64,000 nucleotides of DNA, taken from the NCBI GenBank assembly GCA_009746045.1, contig RPFO01000448.1, forward strand, positions 3,498,049-3,562,048. The letters are read 5' to 3'. How positions within the stretch are numbered: the stretch's first letter is position 1; the number at the start of each line of letters is the position of its first letter. Below are positions 30,401-46,326 of this stretch, piece after piece. Both the position numbers and the translations under genes were made by a program. Below the pieces are notes generated by a model, which was not told the origin of the DNA, searched no databases, and saw nothing but the letters and a program-made list of their open reading frames with translations. The DNA comes from Mesostigma viride. Lineage: Eukaryota; Streptophyta; Mesostigmatophyceae; Mesostigmatales; Mesostigmataceae.

Positions 30401-33400
30401 CATGTACATACACCATGCACGCAAGGGGCGGCTGCACACACATGTACATCCACCGCGCACGCAAGGGGCGAGTGCACACACACGTACACACACCGCGCAC
30501 GCAAGGGGCGGCTGCACACACACGTACACACACCATGCACGCAATTGCCGGCATGCACACACACGTACATCCACCGCGCACGCAAGGGCAACTGCACACA
30601 CATGTACACACACCGCGCACGCTTGGGGCAGCTGCACTCACATGTACACACACCGCGCACGCAAGGGCCGGCTGCACACACACGTACACACACCATGCAC
30701 GCAATTGCCGGCATGCACACACACGTACACACACCGCGCACGCAAGGGGCGGCTGCACACACACGTACACACACCATGCACGCAATTGCCGGCATGCACA
30801 CACACGTACGTCCACCGCGCACGCAAGGGCAACTGCACACACATGTACACACACCGCGCACGCTTGGGGCAGCTGCACACACACGTACCTACACCGCGCA
30901 CGCAAGGGCCGGCTGCACACACACGTACACACACCGCGCACGCAAGGGGCAACTGCACACACATGTACACACACCGCGCACGCAAGGGGCAACTGCACAC
31001 ACACGTACACACACCGCGCACGCTTGGGGCGGCTGCACACACACGTACCTACACCGCGCACGCAAGGGGCGGCTGCACACACACGTACATCCACCGCGCA
31101 CGCAAGGGGCAACTGCACACACATGTACACACACCGCGCACGCTTGGGGCAGCTGCACTCACATGTACACACACCGCGCACGCAAGGGGCGGCTGCACAC
31201 ACACGTACATCCACCGCGCACGCAAGGGGCAACTGCACACACACGTACATCCACCGCGCACGCAAGGGGCGGCTGCACACACACGTACACACACCGCGCA
31301 CGCAAGGGCAACTGCACACACATGTACACACACCGCGCACGCTTGGGGCGGCTGCACACACACGTACCTACACCGCGCACGCAAGGGGCGGCTGCACACA
31401 CACGTACATACACCGCGCACGCAAGGGGCAACTGCACACACATGTACATACACCGCGCACGCAAGGGGCAACTGCACACACATGTACCTACACCGCGCAC
31501 GCAAGGGGCAACTGCACACACACGTACACACACCGCGCACGCTTGGGGCGGCTGCACACACACGTACCTACACCGCGCACGCAAGGCGGCTGCACACAAC
31601 ACGTACATCCACCGCGCACGCAAGGGCAACTGCACACACATGTACACACACCGCGCACGCTTGGGGCAGCTCACTCACATGTACACACACCGCGCACGCA
31701 AGGGCGGCTGCACACCACACGTACATCCACCGCGCACGCAAGGGCAACTGCACACACACGTACATCCACCGCGCACGCAAGGGGCGGCTGCACACACACG
31801 TACACACACCGCGCACGCAAGGGGCAACTGCACACACATGTACACACACCCGCGCACGCTTGGGGCGGCTGCACACACACGTACCTACACCGCGCACGCA
31901 AGGGCCGGCTGCACACACACGTACATACACCGCGCACGCAAGGGGCAACTGCACACACATGTACATACACCGCGCACCACGGGGCGGCTGCACACACACG
32001 TACATACACCGCGCACGCTGGGCAGCTGCACTCACATGTACACACACCGCAAACGCAAGGGGCGACTGCAACACACATTTACATCCACCGCGCCACGCAA
32101 GGCCGGCTGCACACACGTACACAACCACTGCACGCAAGGGCCGGCTGCACACACACGTACATCCAACCGCGCACGCAAGGGCCGGCTGCACACACACGTA
32201 CATACACCGCGTACGCAAGGGCAACTGCACACACATGTACACACACGCGCCCAAGGGGCAACTGCACACACACGTACACACACCGCGCACGCTTGGGGGC
32301 TGCACACACACGTACTACACCGGCACTGCAAGGGGCGGCTGCACTCACACGTACATCCACCGCGCACGCAAGGGGCAACTGCACACACATGTACACACAC
32401 CGCGCACGCTTGGGGCAGCTGCACTCACATGTACACACACCGCGCACGCAAGGGGCGCTGCACAACACACGTACATCCACCGCGCACGCAAGGGGCAACT
32501 GCACACAACACGTACATCCACCGCGCACGCAAGGGGCGGCTGCACACACACGTACACACACCGCGCACGCAAGGGGCAACTGCACACACGTACGTCCACA
32601 CGCGCACGCAAGGGGCAACTGCACACACATGTACACACACGCGCACGCTTGGGCAGCTGCACACACACGTACCTACACGCGCAGCAAGGGCCGCTGCACA
32701 CACACGTACTACACCGCGCACGCAAGGGGCAACTGCACACACATGTACACACACCGCGCACGCAAGGGGCAACTGCAAACACACACGTACACACCACCGC
32801 GACGCTTGGGGGCTGCACACACACGGACCTACACCGCACGCAAGGGGCGGCTGCACACACACGTACATCCACCGCGCACGCAAGGGCAACTGCACACACA
32901 TGTACACACACCGCGCACGCTTGGGCAGCTGCACTCACATGTCACACCCGCGCACGCAGGGCGGCTGCACACACACGTACATCCACCGCGCACGCAAGGG
33001 CAACTGCCACACACGTACATCCACCGCACGCAAGGGGCGGCTGCACACACACGTACACACACCGCGCACGCAAGGGGCAACTGCACAACATGTACACACA
33101 CCGCCACGCTTGGGCGGCTGCACACACACGTACCTACACCGCGCACGCAAAGGCGGCTGCACACACACGTACATACACGCGCACGCAAGGGGCAACTGCA
33201 CACACATGTACATACACCGCGCAAACCACTGGGCGGCTGCACACACACGGTACATACACCGCGCACGCAAGGGGCACTGCACACACATGTACACACACGC
33301 GCACGCTTGGGGCGGCTGCACACACACGTACCTACACCGGCGCACGCAAGGGGCGGCTGCAACACACACGTACATACACCGCGGCACTGCAAGGGGCAAC

Positions 33401-34226
33401 TGCACACATACATGTACATACACCGCGCAACCACGGGCGCTGCACACACACGTACACACCACCGCGCACGCAAGGGCAGCTTGCACACACACGTACATAC
33501 ACCATGCACGCAAGGGGCTGCACACACACTTACACACACCTTGCACGCAAGGGCCGGCATGCACACACACTGGCATACACCGCGCACGCAAGGGCGGCTG
33601 CACACACGTACATACACCCGCACGCAAGGGGCGAGTGCACACAACACGTACAACACCGCGCACGCAATTAAGGGACGGCTGCACACACACGTACATACAC
33701 CGCGCACGCAAGGGGCAACGCACTCACATGTACATACACCATGCACGCAAGGGGCGGCTGCACACACACGTACACACACATGCACGCAAGGAGCGACTTC
33801 ACGCACAGGTACACACACCATGCACGCAAGTTCGGCGCACACACATGTACATCCACCCGCACGCAAGGGGCGGCTGCACACACATGTACATACACCATGC
33901 ACGCAAGGGCGCTGCACACACCTGTACATCCACCGCGCACGCAAGGGGCGAGTGCACACACTACACACACCGCGCACAGCAAGGGCGGCTGCACACACAC
34001 GTACACACACCATGCACGCATTGCCGGCATGCCAACACCACGTACATCCACCGCACGCAAGGGGCAACTGCACACACATGTACACACACCGCGCACGCTG
34101 GGGCAGCTGCACTCACATGTACCACACGCGCACGCAAGGCCGCTGCACACACACGTACATACACCGCGCACGCAAGGGGCAACTGCACACACATGTTACA
34201 CACACGCGCACGCAAGGGCAACTGCA
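24490..34226. repeat. 40-bp satellite, central segment left of gap
   Basis: Continuous 40-bp monomers, forming long composite patterns from the variants listed for the left segment. All three forward frames are open for kilobases because 40 is not a multiple of 3 and the monomer lacks stops in any register. From about 31570 to the gap the monomers carry frequent single-base losses and gains, unlike the clean sequence before. Confidence 0.96.
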
Positions 34227-34324
34227 NNNNNNNNNNNNNNNNNNNNNNNNNNNNNNNNNNNNNNNNNNNNNNNNNNNNNNNNNNNNNNNNNNNNNNNNNN
34301 NNNNNNNNNNNNNNNNNNNNNNNN
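34227..34324. other. Assembly gap (98 N)
   Basis: Run of N, followed by AAAAAAGAAGAAGAGA (34325-34340), which is not satellite, and then satellite again. Confidence 0.99.
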
Positions 34325-34340
34325 AAAAAAGAAGAAGAGA

Positions 34341-37300
34341 TACACCGCGCACGCAGGGGCGGCTGCACACACACTTCAACACAAAATGCAACGCTTGGGC
34401 GACGGCACTCACATGTACACACACGCGCACGCAAGGGGCGGCTGCACACAATTGTGACACGTACACACACCATGCACGCAATTGCGGCATGCACACACAC
34501 GTACATCACCGCGCAGCGTGTCTAGGCAAGGGGCAACTGCACACACATTGTACACACACCGCGCACGCTTGGGCAGCTGCACTCACATGTACACACACCG
34601 CGCACGCTTGGGGCGGCTGCACACACACGTACATACACCGCGCACGCAAGGGGCGGCTGCAACATACGTACCTACACCGCGCACGCAAGGGGCGGCTGCA
34701 CAAACACGTACATACACCGCGCACCAAGGACCGGCTCCACTCACATGTACATCCACCGCGCAACCACGGGGCGGCTGCACACACACGTACATACACGCGC
34801 ACAGCAAGGGGCTGCTGCACACACACTTACACACAAAATGCACGCTTGGGGCGACGGCACTCACATGTACATACACCGCGCACGAAAGGGGTGGCTGCAC
34901 ACACACGTACATCCACCGCGCACGCAAGGGGCGGCTGCACACACACATACATACACCATGCACGCAAGGGCAGTGCAAAAACATGTACATACACCGCGCA
35001 CGCAAGGGGCAACTGCCACACATGGACATACACCATAGCACGCAAGGGGCGGCTTGCACACACATGTACATCCACCGCGCACGCAAGGGGCGAGTGCACA
35101 CACACGTACACACACCGCGCACGCAAGGGGCGCTGCACACACACGTACACACACCATGCACGCAATTGCCGGCAATGCACACACACGTACATCCACCGCG
35201 CACGCAAGGGGCAACTGCACACACATGTACACACACCTGCGCAACGCAAGGGGCAGCTGCACTCACATGTACACACACCGCGCAGCTTGGGCGTGCTGCC
35301 ACACACGTACATACACCGCGCACGCAATTAAGGGACGGCTGCACACACACGTACATACACCGCGCACGCAATGGGGCAACGGCACTCACATGTACATACA
35401 CCATGCACGCAAGGGGCGGCTGCACACACACGTACACACACCATGCACGCAAGGAGCGACTTCACGCACAGGTACACACACCATGCACGCAAGGTTCGGC
35501 TGCACACACATGTACATCCACCGCGCACGCAAGGGGCGGCTGCACTCACATGTACATACACCGCGCACGAAGGGGTGGCTGCACACACACGTACATCCAC
35601 CGCGCAGCAAGGGGCGGCTGCCACCACAACAGCATACATACACCATGCACGCAAGGGGCGAGTGCAAAAACATGTACATACACCGCGCAGCAAGGGGCAA
35701 CTGCCCACACATGGACATACACACATGCACGCAAGGGGCGGCTGCACACACATGTACATCCACCGCGCACGCAAGGGGCGAGTGCCACACACGTACACAC
35801 ACCGCGCACGCTTGGGGGCCGGCTGCACACACACGTACCTACACCGCGCACGCAAGGGGCGGCTGCACACACACGTAAACCATCCACCGCGCACGCAAGG
35901 GGCACTGCACACACATGTACACACACCGCGCACGTTGGGGCAGCTGCACTCACATGTACACACAACCGCGCACTGCAAGGGCCGGCTGCACACACACGTA
36001 CATCCACCGCGCACGCAAGGGCACTGCACAACACGTACATACACCGCGCACGCAAGGGCGGCTGCACACACACGTCACACACCGCGCACGCAAGGGGCAA
36101 CTGCACCACATGTAGCACACCGGCGCGCACGCTTGGGGCGGCTGCACACACACGTACCTACACCGCGCACGCAAGGGCGGCTGCACACACACGTACATAT
36201 AACCGCGCACGCAAGGGGCAACTGCACACACATGTACATACACCGCGCAACCACGGGGCGGCTGCACACACACGTACACACACCATGCACGCAAGGGGCG
36301 GCTGCACACACACAGTACATCCACCGCGCACGCAAGGGGCGGCTGCACACACACGTACACACACCCGCGCCGCAAGGGGGATGCACACACACGTACACAC
36401 ACCGCGCACGCTTGGGGGCGGCTGCCACACACACGTACCTACAACCGGCGCACGCAAGGGGCGGCTGCACACACACGTACATCCACCGCGCACGCAAGGG
36501 GCAACTGCACACACATGTACACACACCGCGCACCGCTTGGGGCAGCTGCACTCACATGTACACACACCGCGCACGCAAGGGCCGGCTGGCACACACACGT
36601 ACATCCACCGCGCACGCAAGGGGCAACTGCCACACGAACGCGTACCATACACGCGCACGCAAGGGGCGGCTGCACACACACGTACACACACCGCGCACGC
36701 AAGGGGCAACTGCAACACACAATGTACACACACCGGCACGCTTGGGGCGGCTGCACACACACGTACTACACCGCGCACGCAAGGGGGGCTGCACACACAC
36801 GTACATACACCGCGCACGCAAGGGGCAACTGCACACACATGTACATAACCCGCCACCACGGGGCGGCTGCACACACACGTACATACACGCGCACGCAAGG
36901 GGCGGCTGCACACACGTACCTACACCGCGCACGCCAAGGGGCGACTGCACACACATGTACATACCACCGCGCACAGCAAGGGCCGGCTGCACACACACGT
37001 ACACACCATGCACGCAAGGGCCGGCTGCACACACACGTACATACACCGCGCACGCTTGGGGCGGCTGCACACACACGTACTACACCGCGCACGCAAGGGG
37101 CGGCTGCACACATACGTATACCTACACCGCGCACGCAAGGGCCGACTGCACACACATGTACATCCACCGCGCACGCAAGGGCCGGCTGCACACACACGTA
37201 CACACACCATGCACGCAAGGCCGGCTGCACACACACGTACATACACCGCGCACGCTTGGGGCGGCTGCACACACACGTACCATACACCGCGCACGCAAGG

Positions 37301-40300
37301 GCCGCTGCCACACACGTACAATACACCATGCACGCAAGGGGCTGCACACACACTTACACACACCTTGCACGCAAGGGCCGGCATGCACACACACGTACAT
37401 ACACCGCGCACGCAAGGGGCGGCTGCACACACGTACATACACCGCGCACGCAAGGGCGGTGCACACACACGTACACACACCGCGCACGCAAGGGGCGCTG
37501 CACACACACGTACACACACCATGCACGCAAGCCGGCTGCACACGCACGTACATCCACGCGCACGCAAGGGGCAACTGCCACACATGTACACACGCTTGGG
37601 GCGGCTGCACACATGTACACACACCGCGCACGCAAGGGCGGCTGCACACACGTACATACACCGCGCACGCAAGGGGCGACTGCACACACACGTACACACA
37701 CATGCACGCGGGCAACGGCACTCACATACATACACCATGCACGCAAGGCGGCTGCACACACACGTACACACACCATGCACGCAAGGAGCGACTCACGCAC
37801 AGGACACTCACCATGCACGCAAGGGGCGGCTGCACTCACATGTACACACACCGCGCACGCAAGGGCCGGCTGCACACACACGTACATACACCGCGCACGC
37901 AAGGGGCAACAGCACTCACATGTACATACACCATGCACGCAAGGGGCGGCTGCACACACACGTACACACCATGCACGCAAGGGCCGGCTGCACACACACT
38001 TACACACACAATGCACGCTTGGGGCAACGGCACTCACATGTACATACACCATGCACGCAAGGGGCGGCTGCACACACACGTACACACACCATGCACGCAA
38101 GGAGCGACTTCACGCACAGGTACACTCACCATGCACGCAAGGGGCGGCTGCACACACACGTACACACACCGCGCACGCAATTAAGGGACGGCTGCACACA
38201 CACGTACATACACCGCGCACGCAAGGGGCAACAGCACTCACATGTACATACACCATGCACGCAAGGGGCGGCTGCACACACACGTACACACACCATGCAC
38301 GCAAGGAGCGACTTCACGCACAGGTACACACACCATGCACGCAAGGTTCGGCTGCACACACATGTACATCCACCGCGCACGCAAGGGCGAGTGCAAACAC
38401 ATGTACATACACCATGCACGCAAGGGCGGCTGCACACACATGTACATCCACCGCGCACGCAAGGGGCGAGTGCACACACACGTACACACACCGCGCACGC
38501 AAGGGGCGGCTGCACACACACGTACACACACCATGCACGCAATTGCCGGCATGCACACACACGTACATCCACCGCGCACGCAAGGGGCAACTGCACACAC
38601 ATGTACACACACCGCGCACGCTTGGGGCAGCTGCACTCACATGTACACACACCGCGCACGCAAGGGCCGGCTGCACACACACGTACACACACCATGCACG
38701 CAATTGCCGGCATGCACACACACGTACACACACCGCGCACGCAAGGGGCGGCTGCACACACACGTACACACACCATGCACGCAATTGCCGGCATGCACAC
38801 ACACGTACGTCCACCGCGCACGCAAGGGGCAACTGCACACACATGTACACACACCGCGCACGCTTGGGGCAGCTGCACACACACGTACCTACACCGCGCA
38901 CGCAAGGGCCGGCTGCACACACACGTACACACACCGCGCACGCAAGGGGCAACTGCACACACATGTACACACACCGCGCACGCAAGGGGCAACTGCACAC
39001 ACACGTACACACACCGCGCACGCTTGGGGCGGCTGCACACACACGTACCTACACCGCGCACGCAAGGGGCGGCTGCACACACACGTACATCCACCGCGCA
39101 CGCAAGGGGCAACTGCACACACATGTACACACACCGCGCACGCTTGGGGCAGCTGCACTCACATGTACACACACCGCGCACGCAAGGGGCGGCTGCACAC
39201 ACACGTACATCCACCGCGCACGCAAGGGGCAACTGCACACACACGTACATCCACCGCGCACGCAAGGGGCGGCTGCACACACACGTACACACACCGCGCA
39301 CGCAAGGGGCAACTGCACACACATGTACACACACCGCGCACGCTTGGGGCGGCTGCACACACACGTACCTACACCGCGCACGCAAGGGGCGGCTGCACAC
39401 ACACGTACATACACCGCGCACGCAAGGGGCAACTGCACACACATGTACATACACCGCGCACGCAAGGGGCAACTGCACACACATGTACCTACACCGCGCA
39501 CGCAAGGGGCAACTGCACACACACGTACACACACCGCGCACGCTTGGGGCGGCTGCACACACACGTACCTACACCGCGCACGCAAGGGGCGGCTGCACAC
39601 ACACGTACATCCACCGCGCACGCAAGGGGCAACTGCACACACATGTACACACACCGCGCACGCTTGGGGCAGCTGCACTCACATGTACACACACCGCGCA
39701 CGCAAGGGCCGGCTGCACACACACGTACATCCACCGCGCACGCAAGGGGCAACTGCACACACACGTACATCCACCGCGCACGCAAGGGGCGGCTGCACAC
39801 ACACGTACACACACCGCGCACGCAAGGGGCAACTGCACACACATGTACACACACCGCGCACGCTTGGGGCGGCTGCACACACACGTACCTACACCGCGCA
39901 CGCAAGGGCCGGCTGCACACACACGTACATACACCGCGCACGCAAGGGGCAACTGCACACACATGTACATACACCGCGCAACCACGGGGCGGCTGCACAC
40001 ACACGTACATACACCGCGCACGCTTGGGGCAGCTGCACTCACATGTACACACACCGCAAACGCAAGGGGCGACTGCACACACATGTACATCCACCGCGCA
40101 CGCAAGGGCCGGCTGCACACACACGTACACACACCAGGCACGCAAGGGCCGGCTGCACACACACGTACATCCACCGCGCACGCAAGGGCCGGCTGCACAC
40201 ACACGTACATACACCGCGTACGCAAGGGGCAACTGCACACACATGTACACACACCGCGCACGCAAGGGGCAACTGCACACACACGTACACACACCGCGCA

Positions 40301-43300
40301 CGCTTGGGGCGGCTGCACACACACGTACCTACACCGCGCACGCAAGGGGCGGCTGCACTCACACGTACATCCACCGCGCACGCAAGGGGCAACTGCACAC
40401 ACATGTACACACACCGCGCACGCTTGGGGCAGCTGCACTCACATGTACACACACCGCGCACGCAAGGGGCGGCTGCACACACACGTACATCCACCGCGCA
40501 CGCAAGGGGCAACTGCACACACACGTACATCCACCGCGCACGCAAGGGGCGGCTGCACACACACGTACACACACCGCGCACGCAAGGGGCAACTGCACAC
40601 ACGTACGTCCACCGCGCACGCAAGGGGCAACTGCACACACATGTACACACACCGCGCACGCTTGGGGCAGCTGCACACACACGTACCTACACCGCGCACG
40701 CAAGGGCCGGCTGCACACACACGTACATACACCGCGCACGCAAGGGGCAACTGCACACACATGTACACACACCGCGCACGCAAGGGGCAACTGCACACAC
40801 ACGTACACACACCGCGCACGCTTGGGGCGGCTGCACACACACGTACCTACACCGCGCACGCAAGGGGCGGCTGCACACACACGTACATCCACCGCGCACG
40901 CAAGGGGCAACTGCACACACATGTACACACACCGCGCACGCTTGGGGCAGCTGCACTCACATGTACACACACCGCGCACGCAAGGGGCGGCTGCACACAC
41001 ACGTACATCCACCGCGCACGCAAGGGGCAACTGCACACACACGTACATCCACCGCGCACGCAAGGGGCGGCTGCACACACACGTACACACACCGCGCACG
41101 CAAGGGGCAACTGCACACACATGTACACACACCGCGCACGCTTGGGGCGGCTGCACACACACGTACCTACACCGCGCACGCAAGGGGCGGCTGCACACAC
41201 ACGTACATACACCGCGCACGCAAGGGGCAACTGCACACACATGTACATACACCGCGCAACCACGGGGCGGCTGCACACACACGTACATACACCGCGCACG
41301 CAAGGGGCAACTGCACACACATGTACACACACCGCGCACGCTTGGGGCGGCTGCACACACACGTACCTACACCGCGCACGCAAGGGGCGGCTGCACACAC
41401 ACGTACATACACCGCGCACGCAAGGGGCAACTGCACACACATGTACATACACCGCGCAACCACGGGGCGGCTGCACACACACGTACACACACCGCGCACG
41501 CAAGGGGCAGCTGCACACACACGTACATACACCATGCACGCAAGGGGCTGCACACACACTTACACACACCTTGCACGCAAGGGCCGGCATGCACACACAC
41601 TGGCATACACCGCGCACGCAAGGGGCGGCTGCACACACGTACATACACCGCGCACGCAAGGGGCGAGTGCACACACACGTACACACACCGCGCACGCAAT
41701 TAAGGGACGGCTGCACACACACGTACATACACCGCGCACGCAAGGGGCAACGGCACTCACATGTACATACACCATGCACGCAAGGGGCGGCTGCACACAC
41801 ACGTACACACACCATGCACGCAAGGAGCGACTTCACGCACAGGTACACACACCATGCACGCAAGGTTCGGCTGCACACACATGTACATCCACCGCGCACG
41901 CAAGGGGCGGCTGCACACACATGTACATACACCATGCACGCAAGGGGCGGCTGCACACACCTGTACATCCACCGCGCACGCAAGGGGCGAGTGCACACAC
42001 ACGTACACACACCGCGCACGCAAGGGGCGGCTGCACACACACGTACACACACCATGCACGCAATTGCCGGCATGCACACACACGTACATCCACCGCGCAC
42101 GCAAGGGGCAACTGCACACACATGTACACACACCGCGCACGCTTGGGGCAGCTGCACTCACATGTACACACACCGCGCACGCAAGGGCCGGCTGCACACA
42201 CACGTACATACACCGCGCACGCAAGGGGCAACTGCACACACATGTACACACACCGCGCACGCAAGGGGCAACTGCACACACACGTACACACACCGCGCAC
42301 GCTTGGGGCGGCTGCACACACATGTACCTACACCGCGCACGCAAGGGGCGGCTGCACACACACGTACATCCACCGCGCACGCAAGGGGCAACTGCACACA
42401 CATGTACACACACCGCGCACGCTTGGGGCAGCTGCACACACACGTACACACACCATGCACGCAATTGCCGGCATGCACACACACGTACATCCACCGCGCA
42501 CGCAAGGGGCGGCTGCACACACACGTACACACACCATGCACGCAAGGGGCGGCTGCACACACACGTACACACACCGCGCACGCAAGGGGCAACTGCACAC
42601 ACATGTACACACACCGCGCACGCTTGGGGCGGCTGCACACACACGTACCTACACCGCGCACGCAAGGGCCGGCTGCACACACACGTACATACACCGCGCA
42701 CGCAAGGGGCAACTGCACACACATGTACACACACCGCGCACGCAAGGGGCAACTGCACACACACGTACACACACCGCGCACGCTTGGGGCGGCTGCACAC
42801 ACACGTACCTACACCGCGCACGCAAGGGCGGCTGCACACACACGTACATCCACCGCGCACGCAAGGGGCAACTGCACACACATGTACACACACCGCGCAC
42901 GCTTGGGGCAGCTGCACTCACATGTACACACACCGCGCACGCAAGGGGCGGCTGCACACACACGTACATCCACGGCGCACGCAAGGGGCAACTGCACACA
43001 CACGTACATCCACCGCGCACGCAAGGGGCGGCTGCACACACACGTACCTACACCGCGCACGCAAGGGGCGGCTGCACACACACGTACATACACCGCGCAC
43101 GCAAGGGGCAACTGCACACACATGTACATACACCGCGCACGCAAGGGGCGGCTGCACACACACGTACATACACCGCGCACGCAAGGGGCAACTGCACACA
43201 CATGTACATACACCGCGCAACCACGGGGCGGCTGCACACACACGTACATACACCGCGCACGCAAGGGGCAACTGCACACACATGTACACACACCGCGCAC

Positions 43301-44737
43301 GCTTGGGGCGGCTGCACACACACGTACCTACACCGCGCACGCAAGGGGCGGCTGCACACACACGTACATACACCGCGCACGCAAGGGGCAACTGCACACA
43401 CATGTACATACACCGCGCAACCACGGGGCGGCTGCACACACACGTACACACACCGCGCACGCAAGGGGCAGCTGCACACACACGTACATACACCATGCAC
43501 GCAAGGGGCTGCACACACACTTACACACACCTTGCACGCAAGGGCCGGCATGCACACACACTGGCATACACCGCGCACGCAAGGGGCGGCTGCACACACG
43601 TACATACACCGCGCACGCAAGGGGCGAGTGCACACACACGTACACACACCGCGCACGCAATTAAGGGACGGCTGCACACACACGTACATACACCGCGCAC
43701 GCAAGGGGCAACGGCACTCACATGTACATACACCATGCACGCAAGGGGCGGCTGCACACACACGTACACACACCATGCACGCAAGGAGCGACTTCACGCA
43801 CAGGTACACACACCATGCACGCAAGGTTCGGCTGCACACACATGTACATCCACCGCGCACGCAAGGGGCGGCTGCACACACATGTACATACACCATGCAC
43901 GCAAGGGGCGGCTGCACACACCTGTACATCCACCGCGCACGCAAGGGGCGAGTGCACACACACGTACACACACCGCGCACGCAAGGGGCGGCTGCACACA
44001 CACGTACACACACCATGCACGCAATTGCCGGCATGCACACACACGTACATCCACCGCGCACGCAAGGGGCAACTGCACACACATGTACACACACCGCGCA
44101 CGCTTGGGGCAGCTGCACTCACATGTACACACACCGCGCACGCAAGGGCCGGCTGCACACACACGTACATACACCGCGCACGCAAGGGGCAACTGCACAC
44201 ACATGTACACACACCGCGCACGCAAGGGGCAACTGCACACACACGTACACACACCGCGCACGCTTGGGGCGGCTGCACACACATGTACCTACACCGCGCA
44301 CGCAAGGGGCGGCTGCACACACACGTACATCCACCGCGCACGCAAGGGGCAACTGCACACACATGTACACACACCGCGCACGCTTGGGGCAGCTGCACAC
44401 ACACGTACACACACCATGCACGCAATTGCCGGCATGCACACACACGTACATCCACCGCGCACGCAAGGGGCGGCTGCACACACACGTACACACACCATGC
44501 ACGCAAGGGGCGGCTGCACACACACGTACACACACCGCGCACGCAAGGGGCAACTGCACACACATGTACACACACCGCGCACGCTTGGGGCGGCTGCACA
44601 CACACGTACCTACACCGCGCACGCAAGGGCCGGCTGCACACACACGTACATACACCGCGCACGCAAGGGGCAACTGCACACACATGTACACACACCGCGC
44701 ACGCAAGGGGCAACTGCACACACACGTACACACACCG
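34341..44737. repeat. 40-bp satellite, central segment right of gap
   Basis: Indel-rich monomers to about 37800, then clean monomers. Large higher-order copies are visible: the block starting near 41560 recurs at 43521 (offset 1961 bp). From about 30100 on the left side, sequence matches from about 38100 on this side at an offset of 7999-8000 bp. The segment ends with the target duplication CACCG (44733-44737). Confidence 0.96.
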
Positions 44738-45389
44738 ACTTGCGCAGCAACTCGTCAGCAGAGCATGTGAGCTCCTGGTCCTTGCCGGCTGGAATGACCC
44801 TAGGCTGCTGGCTAGCAACCTTTATCCTCACACCAGGCCTACGACCCTCGATAGGCTCGCCACTCGTCGTGACGACCAAGGTTCGTGTGTGAAGACGCTC
44901 GTTGCCTCGTTGAGCCTCGAGCTATATGCAACCTCGTTCCATCCTTGTTCCTCGGTCATGAGCAACGCTGGGCAACGCTACATTGCCAGAGCCTCGTATC
45001 GCTGCCTGCATCCTCGTTGCAGGCAGCATACAGGAATCTCTGGCTATCCTGTGTCTAGGACAGCACAGGACCTGCCACAGTCCTGCAAGGACTTACATCC
45101 TTGCAGACCTGCTGGCTGGTTACTGGCTTCTACTAGCCACAGTACCGTTGAGCCCTCAGTACACTGTGTCCCAGTCACGTGAGAGTCAGGCTAAGCCTGT
45201 GCAGGCACGGCCTGCCACGTGTCCTGTCCACTATGCCCTGAGTGTGCCCCGCCCTCGCCCACCGGTCGGCAGTACTTCGGGACTTGATAACTTTCTAGTC
45301 CCTTGTCTGTTCTAGGCGGTTGACACGGCGTTGGAAAGGTCTCCTCAACCTGCATCCATCTAGCACATTGGTGCCCCAATATGCTAACT
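44738..45389 (-). repeat. Element 2 3' LTR
   Basis: 652 bp, starting ACTTGCGCAG and ending GCTAACT. It holds a 9-bp hairpin CTGCAAGGA/TCCTTGCAG at 45083-45106 and a larger inverted pattern around GCCTGCATCCTCGTTGCAGGC. Confidence 0.93.
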
Positions 45390-46326
45390 CCAACCCTTTC
45401 TTGTTTTGGAGCTTGGACCAGCCTGAGAACCTATCAGCCACTGTCCCCACAAGCCTTCAGACATCTGATCCCTCCCAGAGACCAGACCTGCCTTTTCTTT
45501 TGGAACCTGAGGTGCCTCCAAATATTAGCTAGGCCTGCTCATTGGTTCAAAGGTTGCCCTCTGACCCACATGACATCCCAACCCTTTCTTTGGGAACCTG
45601 GTGTAGATTAAAGTTAGGTCTTCACTTAGTCAGAGGAGTTTGGATAGAGGAGTCCATGAACGTACTATTGTGAGTTCCTGGTCATCCAGTTATCACAGGC
45701 GCCCGTTCATATGGCGCCCGCCACGGAGCCTCCTTTATCTTTTAAATCCTTCCAAAGACTGAGAGAGCCCTGACAAATGTTAGCCAACACATGGGGAGCC
45801 CATGTCCTCACTGAGGGATAAACTCAGGATTCATACATGCCAGGCTGAGGTCAGCTGGGGAATCGAACCCCACCCCATCTCCTCCAGGTTTGGATCAGCT
45901 CCTGGAACTGAGCATCACAAACAACAAGACATGACAATAACAAGATTATGTTTTATTATAAAGGAGTATAACCCATAGTGAGGCCCCTGGCAACCACGTC
46001 CAACATGGTCACACAACCAGGGATTTTATTAGCATGCAACAGGTTGGTTACAGAGAATATATACAAATGTACAGCAACCTGTTAGAGCCAACACTTGGGC
46101 TGCCCTTGCAGGGTCCATTCCATGAAGACCCAAGGCCCATTACAAAGTCCTTAAGACTCTTCTGCAGCTCCATGACAGAGCCAGGCGAAATTCTCAGCCA
46201 GGGGAGTGACTCCACCCTGACCCCTGTCCAGCAGAGTGTGTCTGAACTCTGAAGGACCTGCTGTCAGCCACCACGTGGCTGCCCAGCCCACTGGGATGCC
46301 TCCCACCTAGAGCAAGGCTGTTTGGT
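45390..46326 (-). other. Element 2 3' untranslated region
   Basis: About 0.94 kb between RNase H and the 3' LTR. The edge, read on the minus strand, is purine-rich (AACAAGAAAGGGTTGG), a likely polypurine tract; a similar CCCTTTCTT motif recurs near 45581. No coding sequence recognised. Confidence 0.6.

Noticed and set aside
24560-34525. Open frame of more than 3000 codons in the satellite
   Set aside because: Produced by a stop-free 40-bp repeat. It is open in all forward frames, has no domain, and crosses the N gap.
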